Origin: JBPBQZ01 sp050955105
GTDB lineage: Bacteria; Pseudomonadota; Gammaproteobacteria; Burkholderiales; Burkholderiaceae
Assembly: GCA_050955105.1 (NCBI GenBank)
Contig: JBPBQZ010000004.1
Span: 1 to 52,028 of the forward strand
Reading direction: 5' to 3'
Length of the DNA stretch: 52,028 nucleotides
Below, in pieces: positions 41,130-48,381 of the stretch. Below the pieces are notes generated by a model. It saw nothing but the letters and a program-made list of their open reading frames with translations, ran no database searches and had not been told where the DNA came from. A program made the translations under genes and the position numbers. How positions within the stretch are numbered: position 1 is the stretch's first letter; the number at the start of each line of letters is the position of its first letter.

Positions 41130-41593
41130 GAACCTTCTCCTCAGTGGTTTGCGGGGTAATGCAATACCGACCCATCGACAGCGCGTGGAATCACAATACA
41201 GAGGACAGCGAAATACGTCGCGATGACACGGATCGCAGGCACGAAGAAACTCCATCCGGCGAAGCGGATAAAATTGGACTGATGGAGGTCGTCTTCAGAT
41301 GCTCTTACGGGGACGCCGTAACAGTGGATGCACTTCAGTTACAAATTAGCGAGGAGGATAGGCGTCATTTTTTGTCGGCTGTCGCGATAGTGGCGTTGAT
41401 GCAAAGGCCGGGTCTGTAAAATGCTAGATTCTCTATCGCTTCGGCATTGATGATGCCGCATGGGATGCTGTCGACCATAAGGGGCATCTTAGAAAAAAAT
41501 CTTTGCTGAGCTGAAAAATTTCAGCTCAGTACGAAACCACACCTACTGTGGATCTCATTGTCTACGCGGCTGGTATTTTGGGAGAGACGAGTG
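41130..41593. other. 464-base gap with one short possible gene
   Basis: Apart from the 45-residue reading frame listed separately, I see no gene, hairpin with T tract or recognisable RNA. Composition drops from GC-rich to more AT-rich towards 41500, at the entry to the decayed patch. Confidence 0.4.
41282..41419 (+). CDS. Possible 45-aa protein
   Basis: ATG 41282 opens 45 codons reading MEVVFRCSYGDAVTVDALQL, then ISEEDRRHFLSAVAIVALMQ and four more. The mix of beta-like start and helix end looks like protein, but the ribosome site is poor and I know no family. It could be a remnant. Confidence 0.35.
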   Translation: MEVVFRCSYGDAVTVDALQLQISEEDRRHFLSAVAIVALMQRPGL

Positions 41594-41985
41594 CTACTGC
41601 TCGTAAGCGCATAGGCGCGCTCCGATTTCCGCCAGCGTCATTTCATCGAGACACAGATCAACGACCAGTTGCCTGATAAAGGCGCGCATGTATGCACAAC
41701 GCTCTCGAGCTAAGCGCTTTCCCATATCCGTGCACATTTCGGCGTCGAGATTCAACAGCTTCTCGAAGAAATGCGCGACCACGGAATGTGACTTACCCGG
41801 TACGAAGCGAGCTTGAATCGAAGCTTGCGTCCAAATCGGCTCGCCCAGGAACCCACCGAACATAAAAGCCCTGGCAATACCCACGGCACCGAGCGCATCG
41901 AGAATGTCCGCGTCACGGACGATCTTCGCTTCCAATGAAACGTGCGGAGCGTCGATAAGGTCACCCGCGCAGCGAAATCGCTCGG
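41594..41985 (-). pseudogene. C-terminal piece of an HD phosphohydrolase
   Basis: The frame from about 41985 to the stop at 41594 carries the second half of a YpgQ/YedJ-like HD phosphohydrolase: SLEAKIVRDADILDALGAVG then IARAFMFGG, with the family Asp of DADILDA, and a C-terminal helical end (HFFEKLLNLDAEMCTDMGKR). The first half with the HD motif is missing here; a matching N-terminal piece lies at 44075-44374, 2.1 kb upstream on the same strand. Whether a short protein is made from an internal TTG (41935) is unknown. Upstream it merges with the truncated end of the SAHH-like gene, so the junction near 41985 is approximate. Confidence 0.75.
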
Positions 41986-42737
41986 TGAAGTTGCGGCGAA
42001 AATCAGATCCGAAGATTGCAGCAATCGATTTCGCTCATCCGTTTTGAAGCCGTGAGCAAATGCGAGTGCCTGACGGCCGGGATTGGTGTCGTACACGCTC
42101 ACACTCGCGAGCTTCGCGCGCAAGCTGTGAGCAATGCTGCTACCAATCTTTCCATATCCCAATACTACTGCTCGCTTGCCGCTCAGAATGAGCCCTTGCT
42201 CTCGCAGCAGTGCATCGGAAGAGAAACTAATTGCATGCCCAACGAGATAATCCTCCGGCTCTTTCAGAGAGCTTCTAGCTACCGATATCACGGGACAAGG
42301 AAAGCTTGCATCGCCGGCTGAGCGAGAAAGATAGGCCTCGTACTTCTGATGGCCGTTCTCCGTATCTTCTACAATTCCCGCCAAGCGCAATCGACTGGGC
42401 TTTATCCCGTCTAATAGGTGTGAAAAATATCCCCCGGTGTCAATGATCGCAAACGAAAACTCGCCGACGAACCGGGATAGCTCACGCAAAAAATCATTGG
42501 GAAATGACTTTATCTTCTGCCGAGTGGTCTGAAGAATAGGAATTCTCTCGGCGACCGTATTCAATACTTGCCGATGTATCGAATTCGGTTTTGGTATGAC
42601 TGCGGCTATGGGTATGCGACTATGCAAGCTGAAGAGAAAATCTCGATTCCTGGAACGAGGTGAGTGACGATAACGAGTTTCTCCATCTCGAAAACGACAT
42701 CATCCAGTATCGATTTGAAGAACTTATTGTTATTCAA
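41986..42737 (-). pseudogene. S-adenosylhomocysteine-hydrolase-like NAD-binding protein, frameshifted and truncated
   Basis: Reading begins at a TTG (42737) overlapping the Nudix stop, or at ATG 42686 (MEKLVIVTHLVPG), and runs in one frame to about 42615, where a one-base shift is needed to continue as IAAVIPKPNSIHRQVLNTV. The long second part has SAHH-like features: FAIIDTGGYFSH, RLAGIVEDTENGHQKYE and the NAD-binding ILSGKRAVVLGYGKIGSSIA with a following acidic strand end VSVYD. After LIFAATS (about 41986) homology stops and the DNA becomes the HD fragment. So the gene has one frameshift and lacks its C-terminal end. Low GC like the Nudix gene. Confidence 0.7.
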
Positions 42738-43290
42738 CCTTTCTCTCTTGCAGTTGGGTGTCGGTTAATTCAACGATTTTTCTTATGACACGGCCAAGAC
42801 CCTCCATCGGTACCGTTGAGATCGGAAGCCAGTCCCAACTGCATTCCGCTTCACGCGAGTCGTGCTTTATCAGCGTCAGAAGATAACGAAAGTCATAGTG
42901 CAGATGTTCGCTTTCGCCTTTATTCTGGTTGGCCGGAATGGCATGGATATCAATGTCTAGCGGGAACGCATTCCTTTTGTGCCAACTGTCGGGGACGGTG
43001 CTCATGCCGGTTTCCTCCACCACCTCGCGTATGGCAGCATTCAATGGCCGTTCATTTAAATCAATATGACCTCCTGGCGTAAGCCATTTCCGTAGAGTCT
43101 TATGATAGATAGCCAGCAAGCTGTCCCCGCGCCTCACAATGCCGCTGGCCGTTACATGCCCAGGAAGTCGATTGCGATCGGTGAGCTCTGGCGGTTGCTC
43201 TAATTGTCGAAGAAGCGGAGCGAGACGAGACTTTTCGTCAGGAAAAAAGTCGATATAAGCGCGTGTTGCGCCGCAAATATAATTGTTCAT
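42730..43290 (-). CDS. Nudix hydrolase
   Basis: A 186-residue Nudix protein with a perfect box, GHIDLNERPLNAAIREV followed by VEETG (residues 74-95; pattern G-x5-E-x7-REV-x-EE-x-G), which binds Mg2+ to cleave a nucleoside diphosphate linked to another group. N-terminal about 40 residues precede the core. Its base composition is clearly lower in GC than the surrounding genes. It is intact and followed, with overlapping stop/start, by the SAHH-like remnant, suggesting the two arrived together. Substrate unknown; SAHH-Nudix pairing could mean a nucleotide-derived cofactor or damaged NAD, which is a guess. Confidence 0.88.
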   Translation of the reverse strand: MNNYICGATRAYIDFFPDEKSRLAPLLRQLEQPPELTDRNRLPGHVTASGIVRRGDSLLAIYHKTLRKWLTPGGHIDLNERPLNAAIREVVEETGMSTVPDSWHKRNAFPLDIDIHAIPANQNKGESEHLHYDFRYLLTLIKHDSREAECSWDWLPISTVPMEGLGRVIRKIVELTDTQLQERKVE

Positions 43291-43380
43291 GAAAAGTAGG
43301 AGGATAGTAAGAGTAAGAATATATAAAGTTCGACTCGCTTCTTACTAATCTTAATTATGTATCAGCTATCCTAACTTTTC
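43291..43380. promoter_or_regulatory. AT-rich interrupted inverted repeat upstream of the Nudix gene
   Basis: Outer arms 43291-43307 and 43365-43380 are imperfect reverse complements sharing GAAAAGT and AGGATAG blocks; inner arms TAAGAGTAAGAA (from 43308) and TTCTTACTAATCTTA (about 43339-43353) extend the symmetry. It could be an operator, a hairpin in the Nudix leader, or an end of a mobile segment. It directly abuts the Nudix start. Confidence 0.4.
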
Positions 43381-43482
43381 ACTTATTTGTAGATTACCAA
43401 GTCACTTCCCAGAAAACTGCTTCTCTCGTCGCCGCCGGAAGTACAGCCCCATCTCACTATTAGGCCACGGGCCACGCTACTC

Positions 43483-44078
43483 CTATCTCACAACCCGCAT
43501 CGCCTGATCCACCGTCAACACCTCGCGCATCGCCTCGACCAGGGGTGCGGTCTTGTCTTCCCGACCACATGCGACCGCGGCGACGACGCAATCGTCCTTG
43601 ATCATCAAAGCGATGAAGTCGTGTTGCGCAAGCGAGCCCTCGACACGAGGTCGTCCCACTGCTCCGCATGACCGAGGTATTCGAAGCGCTTGCCATAGTG
43701 GTAGGTCCAGAAGAGCGGCACGCTTTCGTATCGAACCGTGCCGCCCACCATATTGCGAGCCGTAGATGTAGACTTTGTCCGTCATCCAGTTCAATCCGGC
43801 GCGTCGCGGCATCGAGATGCAAAACGCTTCGATAGATGCGCTCGACCTGCTGGTTGTTGAAGAAATCGTCCGGCAGCAACAGTGGCACGTCTTGCGGTGC
43901 CATTTCGGCGGACGGAACGAATTTGCTAAGCGCCGTGCGGTCATAGGGGGCGGCATTTTCATGACCGACCATGACGATTCGACCGATAAAGCCGAATTCC
44001 CGCAATGCAGCACATCCGGCCGCGCCCGCCGCGCCGCTACCACCACCACGAAGAGTCGCTGGTCGTCAACGACCCTAT
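43483..44078 (-). pseudogene. Decayed partial copy of the Rieske/FAD reductase
   Basis: This stretch matches the intact reductase at 44426-45997 but in pieces. It begins at the equivalent of VDDRLFVV, shifts frame inside the GSGAAGAAG FAD site, continues as CAALREFGFIGRIVMVG through APYDRTALSKFVPSAEMAPQ to GQSLHL, then jumps by deletion to NMVGGTVRYESVPLFWTYHY, shifts again near QWDDLV, and finishes EGSLAQHDFIALMIKDD to the same C-terminal end (LTVDQAMRVVR). The Rieske domain and most of the NAD domain are missing. It cannot make a working enzyme. Confidence 0.88.
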
Positions 44079-44374
44079 TCTCGATGGACATCATGCAAGT
44101 AGGCAGCCGTCAGTATCACCACATCGTTACTGCACGCCTCCTCTGAAGCAATGCGCAACGCGTTCTCCGCAACCCCCCTTAAATGAGATACGTCATGTGC
44201 AACGATCGAGGCATTGAACAGTTTGGCGACTTGCGCTTCCAATTGATTGATGAGTTGTGTCTGCGACGTGCTGCGAGCGTTTGGTGAGGTAGTCACTGTT
44301 TTTGAGCTATCAAAGGGCCGGGACGCTTTCAGTGGTTCAGTGCAGCGCCCGGTTGCGTCCATGCCAGCGGCCAC
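44075..44374 (-). pseudogene. N-terminal piece of an HD phosphohydrolase
   Basis: About 95-99 residues ending just after the HD motif: QTQLINQLEAQVAKLF, then NASIVAHDVSHLRGVAENAL and NDVVILTAAYLHDVH, the first half of a YpgQ/YedJ-like HD domain (first His in VAHD, HD in LHD). It then runs straight into reductase-copy sequence and stops at TAG 44075. The missing second half type is found at 41594-41985. It starts about 50 bases after the intact reductase stop, suggesting an ancestral reductase-HD gene pair. Confidence 0.78.
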
Positions 44375-44425
44375 GAGCCGCTGTGTTGCTCCGCGTGCAT
44401 TGCGTTCTCGCGCAACCTACCCGTG

Positions 44426-45997
44426 CTACCTGACAATATGCACGGCCTGATCCACCGTCAACGCTTCGCGCATCGCCTCAGCCAGCCGTGCGGTCTTGTC
44501 TTCGCGACCGCATGCAACGACAGCGACGATCTGTTCAGCCTTGGTCATCAATGCAATGAAGTCGTGTTGCGCGAGCGAGCCCTCGATGAGGATATCGTCC
44601 CATTGCTCGGCGTGACCCAGGTATTCGAAGCGTTTGCCGTAGTGATAGGTCCAAAAGAACGGCACGCCTTCATAGCGCGCGGTGCCGCCCGCCATATTGC
44701 GCGCCGCTACACGCGCCTGTTGCTGTGCGACGCGCCAATGCTCGATGCGCGTGCGCAGGCCGCCTTCCAACGGGAATACTGCGATATCGCCCGCGGCATA
44801 CAGGCCGTCTCCTGCTTGCATGCTGGCGTCGGTAACTACGCCTGCTTCGTCGTTCAAGCTGACGCCGTCGATGAAGTGCGTGGCCGGTTTAACGCCGGTG
44901 CCCACGATCACCAGATCCGCTGGCAATACCGTGCCGGAGTCGAGCACCACTTCGCTCACGGCGCCCGACTGCTCGTCGCGATTGAATGCGCGAGCTTTCT
45001 GTCCCATAACAAACGTCACGCCGTTGGCCTCGTGCAAGCGCTTGAACATATGTCCGATGTCCTGGCCAAATTGGTTGGCAAACGGCACGTCTTCCGGCGA
45101 CACGACGGTTACGTCGACGCCGCGCTTCCGTAAGCCGGACGCGACCTCCAGGCCGATGAAACTGCTGCCTAGCACCACTGCTTGGCGCGCGATCGCTGCG
45201 GCCTCCGCGATCGCCGCTGCGTCATCGAGATTGCGCAACAGATGGATATTTCTGAGATCGGCACCCGGCAGGTCGAGTGGCTGCGGAATACCCCCGCTGG
45301 CGATCAGCGCCGCATCGTAGACCAGCGATTGACCGTTATCGAACTCGATCCGGCGCGCCGCGGCGTCCAGATGCGACACGGTTTGATCGATACGCTCGAC
45401 GCGCTGGCGGCTGAAGAAATCCGCAGGCAGCAACGGCGGCACGTCTTGCGGCGCCATCTCGGCGGAGGGCACGAATTTACTGAGCGCCGTGCGATCGTAA
45501 GGCGCGACTTTTTCAGGACCGACCATCGCAATGCGTCCGCTGAATCCGAAATCCCGCAATGCAGCACAGCCGGCGGCACCCGCCGCCCCACTGCCGATTA
45601 CGACGAAGAGTCGGTCGTCAACGGCGTTCGCGGGAGCTTGCGCAAGCGCTTCCGTGGCGCACCCGATCGACGCTTCGAAAGAAGGCTCGGGCGACACCCA
45701 GACCGATCCGTCTTCGATGAAAACGGGATAGCGATCGAGCCCTTTCAAAGCGGGCGGTTCGACCAAGGCGCCGTCGCTTATCTCGAAAGTCCCCTTATGC
45801 CACGGGCAGACGATGCGACCGTTGCACAGCGCACCGTCTTCCAGCGGCGCGCCGGCGTGCGGACAGTCGGCCGAGAAGCCATGCACTTGAGCGCCGCTGC
45901 GCACCAGCAGAATGGGCTTGCCTGCGACCACCACGCGTTGCGCACGGGTTTCCGAAAGATCGGCGAATCGGACGGTTTGTTGCGGAGAGTTCGACAT
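44426..45997 (-). CDS. Rieske-domain FAD/NAD(P)-dependent reductase (AIFL / ferredoxin-reductase type)
   Basis: A 523-residue fusion. Residues 8-105 form a Rieske 2Fe-2S domain with CPHAG (Cys 45, His 47) and CPWHKG (Cys 64, His 67). Residues about 120-430 are a pyridine-nucleotide-disulphide reductase fold: FAD site VIGSGAAGAAGCAAL, NAD site VVLGSSFIGLEVASGLRKRG, and GLYAAGDIAVFPL before the FAD end. The last 100 residues are a ferredoxin-reductase C-terminal domain (VPFFWTYHYGKRFEYLG). It resembles animal AIFL and bacterial ferredoxin reductases, passing electrons from NAD(P)H to an unknown acceptor. ATG 45997 begins at the Rieske domain. A broken copy lies just downstream. Confidence 0.93.
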   Translation of the reverse strand: MSNSPQQTVRFADLSETRAQRVVVAGKPILLVRSGAQVHGFSADCPHAGAPLEDGALCNGRIVCPWHKGTFEISDGALVEPPALKGLDRYPVFIEDGSVWVSPEPSFEASIGCATEALAQAPANAVDDRLFVVIGSGAAGAAGCAALRDFGFSGRIAMVGPEKVAPYDRTALSKFVPSAEMAPQDVPPLLPADFFSRQRVERIDQTVSHLDAAARRIEFDNGQSLVYDAALIASGGIPQPLDLPGADLRNIHLLRNLDDAAAIAEAAAIARQAVVLGSSFIGLEVASGLRKRGVDVTVVSPEDVPFANQFGQDIGHMFKRLHEANGVTFVMGQKARAFNRDEQSGAVSEVVLDSGTVLPADLVIVGTGVKPATHFIDGVSLNDEAGVVTDASMQAGDGLYAAGDIAVFPLEGGLRTRIEHWRVAQQQARVAARNMAGGTARYEGVPFFWTYHYGKRFEYLGHAEQWDDILIEGSLAQHDFIALMTKAEQIVAVVACGREDKTARLAEAMREALTVDQAVHIVR

Positions 45998-46172
45998 GGC
46001 GATTCCTCTGGGGAATTCTTGGCGCCGGCACACAGCCAGACGCGACACCATATCCATTAGCTAGAAACGGACCTGATGGTCATGAACCGCAGCGCCAGCA
46101 CGGCCGCCGGCTGCGAGAACTGGACAAGGGCGACAGTTCGCGCCTCCTACGACAACGCTTTACGCGACAACT

Positions 46173-46952
46173 TTACGCATTCCGCGCCATCAATCCGCCA
46201 TCTACCGGAATCGTCACCCCGGTAATATAAGACGCGGCCGGCATGCACAGGCTGAGCGTGATATGCGCCACTTCTTCCGGTTGGCCGTAACGCCGCAAAG
46301 CGGTGCGCCGCGCGGCGAACGCCTGTTTTTGCGTGTCGTCGATGCGGCTGGTCATGGTGGTGGAGATCGGTCCCGGGCAGACGCAGTTGACGGTGATGCC
46401 ATCACGGCCCAATTCCACAGCCAGCGCGCGCGTAAGGCCGGTTACGCCGGCTTTTGCGGCTGCGTAGGCGCTGTTGCGGGCGGTGGCGCCGAGCGCTTCG
46501 GTCGACGCGATATTGACGACGCGTGGCGCGGCCGACTTGCGCAGCCATGGCAGGGCCGCGCGAATCGCGAGCTGATGCGCGGTAAGCAGCACCGCCAAAG
46601 CGCGCGCCCAGAGTTCGTCGTAGCGCTCGTCGTCGATCGCCCCCAGCGTGCTCACGCCTGCATTGTTTACCAGCAGATCCAGCCCGCCGAAATGGGCCGC
46701 CACCTCCGCCACGACCCGCTCGATGGCCGCGCCATCGCCCACGTCCAGCGCCCAGGCATGGGCATCGCCACCCGCTTCACGTATCGCCGCCGCGACATGT
46801 TCCGCGCCTTCCAAGGAGATGTCGGTAACTGCCACGCGCGCGCCATCGCGGGCAAAGACATGCGCGGTGGCTTCGCCCATGCCGGCCGCGGCCCCGGTAA
46901 TCAACGCGATCTTGCCCTTTACGGAACGGCTGAGCGTTGCTGGAACTGGCAT
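46173..46952 (-). CDS. Short-chain dehydrogenase/reductase (SDR)
   Basis: A 259-residue classical SDR. Cofactor motif TGAAAGMG (residues about 18-25), DISL after beta 2 pointing to NAD(H), NNAG at about 91-94, catalytic Ser in VVNIASTEALG, YAAAK (Tyr and Lys, about 159-163), and the CPGPISTTM turn. ATG 46952 is chosen because GGGAG precedes it; an in-frame ATG at 46982 lacks a site. It is divergent from the thiolase operon across about 207 bases and precedes the reductase on the same strand by 175 bases. It probably oxidises a hydroxyacyl or steroid-like alcohol of that pathway. Confidence 0.93.
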   Translation of the reverse strand: MPVPATLSRSVKGKIALITGAAAGMGEATAHVFARDGARVAVTDISLEGAEHVAAAIREAGGDAHAWALDVGDGAAIERVVAEVAAHFGGLDLLVNNAGVSTLGAIDDERYDELWARALAVLLTAHQLAIRAALPWLRKSAAPRVVNIASTEALGATARNSAYAAAKAGVTGLTRALAVELGRDGITVNCVCPGPISTTMTSRIDDTQKQAFAARRTALRRYGQPEEVAHITLSLCMPAASYITGVTIPVDGGLMARNA

Positions 46953-47159
46953 GACGAATCTCCCGATGTTGTTGTGCGGCATACTCTACTGCACTGTAAG
47001 CGCGGGTGAAACAGCGTCTTGCAGCGCGCAGATCGGCCAATCAAACAGGTGCTTCTCGCAATTGGACGGCGCTCGCACAGCGGCGATACTGGCACGATAT
47101 TCCGCGCACGAGCCCTCGTGCGCGACCCAATTTCGAGATGAAGGAAATAGAAGAAGCCC

Positions 47160-48365
47160 ATGACTGAAGCGATGATCTTCGACGCGCTGCGCACCCCGCG
47201 CGGCAAAGGCCGGGCCGACGGCGCCCTGCACGAGGTGAACCCGGTCACTCTGCTGGCCGGCCTGATGCGCGAATTGCAACAGCGCAACGACCTGGACACG
47301 GCGCAGATCGAGGATGCGCTGATCGGCTGCGTGCAGCCACACGGCGAGCAAGGCGCGGTGATTGGCAAGGTCGCGGCGCTGACGGCCGGCTGGGATTGGA
47401 AAGTGCCCGGCCTGCAGTTGAATCGCTATTGCGGCTCGGGCCTCGAAGCGGCCAATATCGCCGCGCAGAAGATTCGTTCCGGCTGGGAAAACCTGATCGT
47501 CGCGGGCGGTGTCGAATCGATGTCCCGGATTGCGATGGGCGCGGCACCCAGCGCGCGTGATGCCAATCCTCAATTGAATTTTTCGATGCAGCCAGTGCCG
47601 CAAGGTATCAGCGCCGACTTGATGGCCACGCTGGACGGCCACAGCCGCGAAGACGTCGATGCGTACGCGATGCGTTCGCAACACCGGGCCGCCGCCGCGC
47701 GCGCCGCCGGGCATTTCTCAAAATCCGTGGTGCCGGTGAAAGACTTGAACGGCATGACGATTCTGGCGCAGGACGAATTCATCCGTGCCGATACCACCAT
47801 GGAAGGGCTTGCCAAGCTCAAGCCGTCTTTTGCCGCGATGGGCGAAATGGGCTTCGACACGCTGGCGCAATTCAAGTATCCGCAGGTCGAGCGCATCAAT
47901 CATGTGCATACCGGCGGTAATTCGTCGGGCATCGTCGACGGCGCGTCGCTGATGCTGATCGGTTCGGAAGCCAAGGGCCGCGAACTCGGGCTGACGCCGC
48001 GCGGTCGCATCATCTCGGTGGCTGTGGTCGGTGCCGAGCCGACCATCATGCTGGCCGCGCCGGGCCCGGTGACGGCGAGGGCGTTGGCGAAGGTTGGCCT
48101 CACGGTCGACGACATCGACTTGTTCGAAGTGAACGAAGCCTTTGCTTCGGTGGTACTGCGCTTTATGCACGAAATGAAGGTACCGGAAGAAAAGGTCAAC
48201 GTGAATGGCGGATCGATCGCCATGGGCCACCCGCTGGGCGCCACCGGTTGCATGCTGCTGGGTACGGTGCTGGACGAGCTCGAGCGCCGCCAGCTCAAGC
48301 GTGGCCTGGTAACACTGTGCGCCGCCGATGGCATGGGCGTGGCAACCATCGTCGAACGCGTTTGA
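47160..48365 (+). CDS. Acetyl-CoA C-acyltransferase (thiolase, FadA-like)
   Basis: A 401-residue thiolase. The acyl-accepting Cys is Cys 91 in LNRYCGSGLEA; the base His 357 is in GHPLGATGC; the second Cys 387 stands in LCAADGMG (usually CAGGGMG, here changed). Thiolases cleave 3-ketoacyl-CoA with CoA, the last step of beta-oxidation. It is first of a plus-strand operon, 16 bases before the bifunctional enzyme. The N-terminal ALRTPRGKGRADGALHEVNP fits degradative rather than biosynthetic thiolases. Confidence 0.94.
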   Translation: MTEAMIFDALRTPRGKGRADGALHEVNPVTLLAGLMRELQQRNDLDTAQIEDALIGCVQPHGEQGAVIGKVAALTAGWDWKVPGLQLNRYCGSGLEAANIAAQKIRSGWENLIVAGGVESMSRIAMGAAPSARDANPQLNFSMQPVPQGISADLMATLDGHSREDVDAYAMRSQHRAAAARAAGHFSKSVVPVKDLNGMTILAQDEFIRADTTMEGLAKLKPSFAAMGEMGFDTLAQFKYPQVERINHVHTGGNSSGIVDGASLMLIGSEAKGRELGLTPRGRIISVAVVGAEPTIMLAAPGPVTARALAKVGLTVDDIDLFEVNEAFASVVLRFMHEMKVPEEKVNVNGGSIAMGHPLGATGCMLLGTVLDELERRQLKRGLVTLCAADGMGVATIVERV

Positions 48366-48381
48366 GAGTACGGAAAAATCC

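Noticed and set aside
41500..44420. Search for a transposase or insertion sequence explaining the patch
   Set aside because: No transposase, integrase or DDE-like frame and no clear terminal repeats with target duplication were seen; the inverted repeat at 43291-43380 is too internal to call an IS.
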